Positions 6,392 to 10,910 of a DNA stretch of 10,910 nt are shown here, in pieces. Below the pieces are notes generated by a model that searched no databases, was not told the DNA's origin, and was given only the letters and a program-made list of their open reading frames with translations. The DNA is from CAYUEQ01 sp964443805. GTDB taxonomy: Bacteria > Bacillota_I > Bacilli_A > RF39 > UBA660. The translations under genes were made by a program, and so were the position numbers. The stretch's first letter is position 1; every line of letters starts with the position of its first letter. The DNA is taken from the NCBI GenBank assembly GCA_964443805.1, contig CAYUEQ010000032.1:1-10910 (forward strand), read 5' to 3'.

Positions 6392-7879
6392 TTATAATTT
6401 ATTAATTGATATTACCTCTATCTCGGATTTATTACTTTTAATTAATTCTTTTATAAATACGGAAGTATTATTTTTGTTACACAATAAATAAGTACAATTT
6501 TTAGTTCTAGTAAGAGATACATAAAACAATCTTCTTTCTTCTTCAAACGGATAATACTCTTTAGTATTTAAAACTAACTTTAAGATTTTCGGATTAATTA
6601 TTTTGTTAGGAAAACCATTTATTTTATCTTCTAAATTAATAATTATTACATTACTAGCTTCTAGTCCTTTAGAACGATGAACTGTTAAAAAACGAATTTT
6701 AATATCTTTGTTTTTCTTATAAATTATTTTATCATTAGTTAAAATAAACGATGAGTTCAAATAATTATTAATATCATAATTATTTCTTCCCAAAATTAAT
6801 ATATCTTTTTTATTTTTATTGTATAGTTTTAATATTAGTTTTTCTAATGATTTTTTGTAATTAGTTGAATATATTATTTTAATTGGTTTAGTATTGTGTT
6901 TGGCTGATATTAAATTCTTTTTAATTTGTTTATCATTTTTCATTACAAAACTACCAGCAATATTGATCAATTCTTGAGAATTACGATATGTATTAGTTAT
7001 TTCTAATTGTTTTGAATCTTTGAAGTATTTATTAAAGTTAATAAAAATATCTAAATCACAACCAGTAAACTGATAGATTGATTGAAAGTCATCCCCTACT
7101 ACCATTAAATTAGAATCAAATTTATTAATTAATTTTTTTATTAATAATAATTTAGAATATGATGAATCTTGAAATTCATCGATTATAATGTATTTATATT
7201 GTTTAGTTATATTGTTTTTATCTAAGTATTCTGTTGCTAAGTTAATCATGTCATCAAAGTCGATACTATTACATGATTCAAGCTCATTTTTATAGATTAA
7301 ATAAATTGCATAAATACTACTAAGTATTAAATTTTCTTTTGATGTTCTTTTAAGTGATTTAAAATCTTTATAATTATTAGCTTTAAATAGAGTTATAAAA
7401 CGATGAGTAGTTTTCTTTAAAGTAGTGGTATCAAAATTCTTATAAGTTTTAAAATAAGAAAAAATACACCATGGTTTATAATAAAAAATAATATTTTTAA
7501 TTAACTTAGGATATTGATAAATAATCGAATCAAAAAACTCATCGATTATATAATCTAGATAATTTGATGATGCAATTGAATAAGATATTTTACTCATCTT
7601 TAATATTTCAAGTGAAAGTTTATGAAAAGTAAAGATGTCAATATCATAATTTATTTTATTTTTTAAGTTATTAACAGTTTCATTAGTAAATGAAATACAA
7701 AGTATATGGTTAGGATTTATTTTTTTTACCTCTATTAAATAATTAACTTTTCCTATTATAGTTAATGTTTTACCAGAACCTGCTCCTGCTACTACTAATA
7801 AATGTTTAGATTCATCTAATATAATTTGGGTTTGTTTATGATCTAGGGTATGAACTCCTACTTTGAATGTCTTTTTAAT
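6392..7879 (-). CDS. Compact UvrD/PcrA-type SF1 DNA helicase, ATT start
   Basis: A 495-residue ATP-dependent 3'-5' DNA helicase of the UvrD/Rep/PcrA group. The motifs are in order: Q motif LDHKQTQII (residues 12-20), Walker A AGAGSGKT (31-38), motif Ia CISFTNET (61-68), TFHKLS (84-89), motif II DEFQD (234-238), motif III GDDFQSIYQFTG (262-273), motif IV TYRNSQ (297-302), motif V LTVHRSKGLEAS (398-409) and motif VI RRLFYVSLTRT (449-459). It is much shorter than UvrD or PcrA (about 720), so the 1B and especially 2B regions are reduced. The first in-frame ATG (7597, codon 95) would remove Walker A and motif Ia. The frame stays open upstream to a TAG at 7894. The only codon well placed after the GGAGG at 7885-7889 is ATT at 7879 (5 nt spacing); ATT starts are rare (infC, pcnB). 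Likely role: DNA repair or replication-fork processing. A start-codon mutation or base-call error is the alternative. Confidence 0.85.
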   Translation of the reverse strand: MKKTFKVGVHTLDHKQTQIILDESKHLLVVAGAGSGKTLTIIGKVNYLIEVKKINPNHILCISFTNETVNNLKNKINYDIDIFTFHKLSLEILKMSKISYSIASSNYLDYIIDEFFDSIIYQYPKLIKNIIFYYKPWCIFSYFKTYKNFDTTTLKKTTHRFITLFKANNYKDFKSLKRTSKENLILSSIYAIYLIYKNELESCNSIDFDDMINLATEYLDKNNITKQYKYIIIDEFQDSSYSKLLLIKKLINKFDSNLMVVGDDFQSIYQFTGCDLDIFINFNKYFKDSKQLEITNTYRNSQELINIAGSFVMKNDKQIKKNLISAKHNTKPIKIIYSTNYKKSLEKLILKLYNKNKKDILILGRNNYDINNYLNSSFILTNDKIIYKKNKDIKIRFLTVHRSKGLEASNVIIINLEDKINGFPNKIINPKILKLVLNTKEYYPFEEERRLFYVSLTRTKNCTYLLCNKNNTSVFIKELIKSNKSEIEVISINKL

Positions 7880-7884
7880 TTTGT

Positions 7885-7889
7885 CCTCC
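7885..7889 (-). promoter_or_regulatory. Ribosome binding site for the helicase ATT start
   Basis: GGAGG on the minus strand, 5 nt (ACAAA) before ATT at 7879. No ATG, GTG or TTG occurs in frame within a useful distance. Its first two G residues are also the end of the hairpin arm at 7888-7892, so ribosome access could depend on that stem. Confidence 0.65.
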
Positions 7890-7902
7890 AGGCCCTACCT
7901 GG
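7888..7902 (-). promoter_or_regulatory. 5'-end stem-loop in the helicase leader
   Basis: CCAGG (7902-7898), loop TAGGG and CCTGG (7892-7888) form a 5-bp, mostly G-C stem. It begins at or within a few bases of the predicted transcription start and overlaps the first two bases of the GGAGG ribosome site. It is a conspicuous GC-rich patch in an AT-rich window. Possible roles are control of translation, protection of the mRNA 5' end, or a DNA operator at the promoter. Confidence 0.5.
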
Positions 7903-7903
7903 C

Positions 7904-7931
7904 ATTATATTACATAAAAAAAGAGAGTTAA
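7904..7931 (-). promoter_or_regulatory. Promoter of the helicase gene
   Basis: A perfect TATAAT -10 (7909-7904) lies 16 bp after TTAACT (7931-7926, 4 of 6 to the -35 consensus) on the minus strand. The -35 overlaps the pflA stop codon. Transcription should begin around 7903-7897, right at the stem-loop, leaving a leader of roughly 20 nt. Confidence 0.55.
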
Positions 7932-7960
7932 TCAAGTAATTTTCTCAAACTTTCAACTCT
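7916..7960 (-). terminator. Weak candidate terminator at the end of pflA
   Basis: AGAGTT (7960-7955) can pair with AACTCT (7929-7924), followed by C and a run of seven T (7922-7916) just after the pflA stop. The stem is short and the loop is 25 nt, so termination would be weak. The T run is the strongest part of the evidence. Confidence 0.3.
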
Positions 7961-8626
7961 TTCTTTATCCATATCTTTAGTATTTTCTAATCTATATTCG
8001 ATGTTTAATTGCTTATATTTTTCTTTTCCTAAAGTATGATATGGCAGTAATTCAATTTTAGTAATATTTTTTATTTTAGATAAATATTCTTTTAAGCCTA
8101 ATATATATTCTTCATTGTCATTAATATTTGGAACTATTACTTGCCTTATCCATATTTCTTTATCTAATTCCTGACATATATTTAAAAAATTATTAAATTC
8201 GTCCATAGGTGATCCAGTTATTTCTAAAAATTCATTGGCATCATAAGATTTTATATCTAATAAAACTAAATCTGTATATTTTAAAATCTCTTTATAATCT
8301 CCATTACCAACACCACAAGTATCAATAGCGGTATGGAGGTTATGTTTTTTACATTCTTTAAGCATTTCTAAGAGAAACTTATCTTGAATTAAAGGTTCTC
8401 CCCCACTAAAAGTTACCCCACCACCATTACTATAATAATGACGATAATTATTAATTTTTTTAATTAATTCTTTACTAGTAATTTTTAAAGAGTTATCAAA
8501 AGTCCAAGTCTCTGGATTATGACAATAAACACATCTTAATTTACAAGCGTTTAAAAATACGACGTATCTTATGCCTGGTCCATCAACTAATCCCATTGTT
8601 TCAACTGAATCTAGATAGCCGACCAT
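7928..8626 (-). CDS. pflA: Pyruvate formate-lyase activating enzyme
   Basis: A radical-SAM enzyme that uses a [4Fe-4S] cluster and S-adenosylmethionine to abstract a hydrogen from the active glycine of PflB, making the glycyl radical under anaerobic conditions. The protein is 232 residues, close to the family norm. The cluster cysteines are Cys28, Cys32 and Cys35 in CKLRCVYCHN, the CxxxCxxC radical-SAM motif. GGGVTFSGGEP (residues 68-78) is the SAM-binding glycine-rich segment, and GPGIR (16-20) is the usual N-terminal family block. The ATG at 8626 follows the pflB TAA directly, with AAGGAG inside the last pflB codons, so the two are co-transcribed and probably translationally coupled. Order and spacing match pflBA of other Bacillota. 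Confidence 0.97.
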   Translation of the reverse strand: MVGYLDSVETMGLVDGPGIRYVVFLNACKLRCVYCHNPETWTFDNSLKITSKELIKKINNYRHYYSNGGGVTFSGGEPLIQDKFLLEMLKECKKHNLHTAIDTCGVGNGDYKEILKYTDLVLLDIKSYDANEFLEITGSPMDEFNNFLNICQELDKEIWIRQVIVPNINDNEEYILGLKEYLSKIKNITKIELLPYHTLGKEKYKQLNIEYRLENTKDMDKERVESLRKLLD

Positions 8627-10819
8627 TTATATCTCCTTATGGAAAGTACGGCTGATTACTTCTAGTTGTTGTTCTTTTGATAAGCGATTAAATTTAACTG
8701 CATAACCAGATACTCTAATTGTTAAATTAGGATAGGCATCTGGGTTTTCCATAGCCTTAATTAATGTTTCTTTATTTAAAACATTGACATTTAAATGTTG
8801 AGCATTATTTTTAAAATATCCATCTAAAATATTTACTAAGTTATTTATTTTTTCTTCATCACTCTTACCTAATGCCTCAGGTATAATTGAGAATGTATTT
8901 GAAACCCCATCTTCACAAACATCTTTATATGGTATTTTTGCAACTGAATTTAATGATGCTAATGCTCCATTTTCATCTCTTCCATGCATTGGATTAGCAC
9001 CAGGTGCAAATGCTTCCCCTAGTTTTCTTCCATCTGGAGTTGAACCAGTTGTTTTACCATAAACAACATTTGAAGTTATAGTCAAAATTGATAATGTATG
9101 TTTGGCATTTTTATATAAATCGTGGGCTGAGAGTTTTTTATAAAACTTAGTTACTAAATCTACACCGATTTGATCAACACGATCATCATCATTTCCATAT
9201 TGAGGGAAAGTTCCAGTTACTTCAAAATCAATAGCAATACCATCTTCATTTCTAATTGGTTTAACAGATGCATATTTTATAGCTGATAGTGAATCAACTG
9301 CAACTGAAAGTCCTGCAATACCAAAGGCCATTAAGCCCTGAGGATTTATATTATGTAGAGACATCTGACTAGCTTCATATGCATATTTATCATGCATATA
9401 GTGAATTATATTCATTGCATCAACATAAGTTTTAGCTACTTCATCGAGCATTTTGTCATAAGCTGACATTACTTTTTCATAAGATAATACTTCATCTTTA
9501 ATTACATCAAAACCATCAACTACTTTGGCATTACTAATTTCATCAAATCCACCATTAATTGCATACAACAATGCTTTAGCAATATTACATCTTGCTCCAA
9601 AAAACTGAACCTGTTTTCCTATTTTCATTGCTGAAACACAACATGAAATACCATAATCACTACCAAATTGTGGTCTCATTAAATCATCGTTTTCATATTG
9701 AATAGCATCAGTTTGAATTGACATCTTCGCACAATATTTCTTAAAGTTATTAGGTAAATTATTTGACCATAATACAGTCATATTCGGTTCTGGCGCTGAT
9801 CCTAAATTAGTTAGGGTATGTAAATATCTAAAAGAGTTTTTAGTTACAAATGATTTAGTTTCATCTAACATACCGCCAATACATTCAGTAACCCAGTTTG
9901 GATCTCCTGCAAATAATTCATTGTATTCAGGTGTCCTTAAATGTCTTACCATTCTTAATTTAATTATAAATTGATCGATTAATTCTTGAGCAGTTTCTTC
10001 AGTTAATAGTCCCTCTTCTATATCTCTTTCAATATAGACATCTAAAAACGTTGATGTTCTACCTAAACTCATTGCCGCCCCATTGTTTTCTTTAACTGCC
10101 GCTAGATATGCAAAATATAACCATTGAACAGCTTCAAAAGCATTAGTAGCTGGTTTACTGATATCAAATCCATAGCTTTTTGCCATTTCTTTAATCATTT
10201 TTAATGCTTTAATTTGCATACTTACTTCTTCTCTTAAACGAATTAAGTTCTCATTCAATACTTCTTTTTCTAAGCTTTTAAATGATTTTTCTTTATCATC
10301 GATTAATCTATCTATTCNNNNNNNNNNATAGGCATCCGGTAAACCTGTAATTAATCCTGAACGACGAGCTTTTCTAACATCTGATGTATAAGCATCAAAA
10401 ACACCATCATTATGAGTCTTTCTATATTTATTAAACTTCTCATCAATCTCATTATTAAGTTCATAGCCATAGGATTCTAAAGCGCTATTTACCATTCTTA
10501 TGCCACCAAACGGGTTAACTATTCGCTTTAATGGTTGATCTGTTTGTAAACCAACAATAACTTCATTATCTTTGTCGATATATCCTGGTGCAAAATTTGT
10601 TATACCAGATACTTCATTAACTTCTACATCTAAAATTCCTTCATCGAGTTCTTTTTGTAAAAGTTCTTGGCACTTGTTCCAAACAATATCTGTCTTTTTA
10701 GTTTTATTAGCTAAAAAAAGACTATCTCCTTTATATTCTTTATAATTTAATTTAATAAAGTCTTCAACATCTATCGATGTAGTCCAGATACCTTTATTAA
10801 AATTATTCCATTCTTTCAA
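8627..10819 (-). CDS. pflB: Pyruvate formate-lyase (formate C-acetyltransferase)
   Basis: This cytoplasmic glycyl-radical enzyme converts pyruvate and CoA to acetyl-CoA and formate in anaerobic fermentation. As assembled it has 730 residues, four of them undetermined. The active-site pair Cys393-Cys394 is in YGISCCVSAMKIGK, followed by QFFGARCNIAKALLYAINGG. The radical glycine is Gly705 in RVSGYAVKF near the C-terminus. TGSTPDGRKLGEAFAPGANP is the conserved block before it. Both halves of the family fold are therefore present and the gene should be functional. Start: TTG at 10819, with GAGG (10830-10833) 10 nt upstream; no in-frame ATG is nearby and the N-terminus fits the family. The gap at residues 165-168 falls in a conserved stretch and looks too short (see findings). 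pflA follows with no spacer. Confidence 0.97.
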   Translation of the reverse strand: MKEWNNFNKGIWTTSIDVEDFIKLNYKEYKGDSLFLANKTKKTDIVWNKCQELLQKELDEGILDVEVNEVSGITNFAPGYIDKDNEVIVGLQTDQPLKRIVNPFGGIRMVNSALESYGYELNNEIDEKFNKYRKTHNDGVFDAYTSDVRKARRSGLITGLPDAYXXXXIDRLIDDKEKSFKSLEKEVLNENLIRLREEVSMQIKALKMIKEMAKSYGFDISKPATNAFEAVQWLYFAYLAAVKENNGAAMSLGRTSTFLDVYIERDIEEGLLTEETAQELIDQFIIKLRMVRHLRTPEYNELFAGDPNWVTECIGGMLDETKSFVTKNSFRYLHTLTNLGSAPEPNMTVLWSNNLPNNFKKYCAKMSIQTDAIQYENDDLMRPQFGSDYGISCCVSAMKIGKQVQFFGARCNIAKALLYAINGGFDEISNAKVVDGFDVIKDEVLSYEKVMSAYDKMLDEVAKTYVDAMNIIHYMHDKYAYEASQMSLHNINPQGLMAFGIAGLSVAVDSLSAIKYASVKPIRNEDGIAIDFEVTGTFPQYGNDDDRVDQIGVDLVTKFYKKLSAHDLYKNAKHTLSILTITSNVVYGKTTGSTPDGRKLGEAFAPGANPMHGRDENGALASLNSVAKIPYKDVCEDGVSNTFSIIPEALGKSDEEKINNLVNILDGYFKNNAQHLNVNVLNKETLIKAMENPDAYPNLTIRVSGYAVKFNRLSKEQQLEVISRTFHKEI
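10318..10327. other. Assembly gap of ten Ns inside pflB
   Basis: Ten undetermined bases interrupt pflB after the block LPDAY and before IDRLIDDK. The reading frame is kept across them. Ten is a common placeholder length and may not be the true gap size. Confidence 0.98.
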
Positions 10820-10849
10820 TACTTCACTTCCTCTACTTTACTATCTAAA

Positions 10850-10858
10850 ATTATATCA
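10850..10858 (-). promoter_or_regulatory. Extended -10 promoter of pflBA
   Basis: TGATATAAT (10858-10850, minus strand) is a perfect extended -10, identical to that of the bactofilin-like gene. It lies about 31 nt before the TTG start. No good -35 is seen. Transcription should start near 10843. Upstream is a short dyad CTCTT-AAGAG around an 8-nt T-rich loop (10865-10882) that could be an operator. I see no Rex-type palindrome. Confidence 0.5.
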
Positions 10859-10910
10859 TATTATTCTCTTAAAAGAAAAAGAGTTAAATTGTTTTTACAT
10901 AATTAAATTA

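Noticed and set aside
7595..7597. ATG at 7597 as the helicase start, or the gene being an N-terminally truncated pseudogene
   Set aside because: Walker A and motif Ia are encoded in the same uninterrupted frame upstream, with a ribosome site further up; no frameshift or stop breaks the gene.
10318..10327. Frameshift or pseudogene in pflB
   Set aside because: The frame is the same on both sides of the Ns and all catalytic residues are present; it is an assembly gap.
10820..10910. Rex or CIRCE-type operator upstream of pflB
   Set aside because: No matching palindrome is seen; only a short CTCTT/AAGAG dyad and a repeated TTAAATT, both expected by chance in AT-rich DNA.
1..10910. Mycoplasma-type code with TGA as tryptophan
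   Set aside because: TGA ends rimM, the DUF1846 gene and the GyrI-like gene at the expected places, and tryptophans are coded by TGG.
1..10910. CRISPR arrays, insertion sequences, phage, tRNA or rRNA genes
   Set aside because: None is seen; the window is filled by eleven co-directional genes with spacers of under about 100 bases.

Overview
The window is very AT-rich and every recognisable gene lies on the minus strand, so the transcription order runs from high to low coordinates. The genes are those of an anaerobic, fermentative, low-GC Bacillota. My best guess is an uncultured gut Bacilli lineage of the RF39 or Mollicutes-related kind, but that is inference from composition and gene repertoire. 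TGA is used as a stop (rimM, the DUF1846 gene, the GyrI-like gene) and TGG for tryptophan, so the code is the standard bacterial one and not the Mycoplasma code. A run of ten Ns in pflB shows that this is a draft or scaffolded assembly.

Layout in transcription order. (1) 10819-7928: pflB and pflA, an abutting pair for pyruvate formate-lyase and its radical-SAM activase. (2) 7879-6392: a compact UvrD-type SF1 helicase. Its first in-frame ATG (7597) lies well inside the gene. The 94 codons upstream hold the Q motif and Walker A, and the best start is an ATT behind a perfect GGAGG. (3) 6354-5293: a secreted or membrane protein with a bactofilin-like repeat domain. (4) 5194-3048: a DUF1846 protein overlapping by 4 nt with a YgjP/DUF45 zinc metalloprotease. 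(5) 3002-697: a TrmH/SpoU-type RNA methyltransferase, rimM, trmD and an unrecognised 137-residue protein, packed as one operon. (6) 657-25: a GyrI-like small-molecule-binding protein.

Between the blocks are short spacers with visible signals. Extended -10 promoters (TGnTATAAT or close variants) precede pflB, the bactofilin-like gene, the DUF1846 gene and the TrmH-type gene. A TATAAT promoter precedes the helicase. A 17-bp interrupted inverted repeat encloses the DUF1846 promoter and its ribosome binding site. Non-ATG starts are common: four TTG and one putative ATT among eleven genes.

Functionally the window is mostly housekeeping: mixed-acid fermentation, tRNA and rRNA modification, 30S maturation, and DNA repair or unwinding. 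I see no CRISPR array, insertion sequence, phage gene, toxin-antitoxin pair, tRNA or rRNA, and no clear undescribed system. The points most worth a second look are the ATT-started helicase with its 5' stem-loop, the nested inverted repeat at 5194-5290, the unrecognised protein after trmD, and the undersized gap in pflB.
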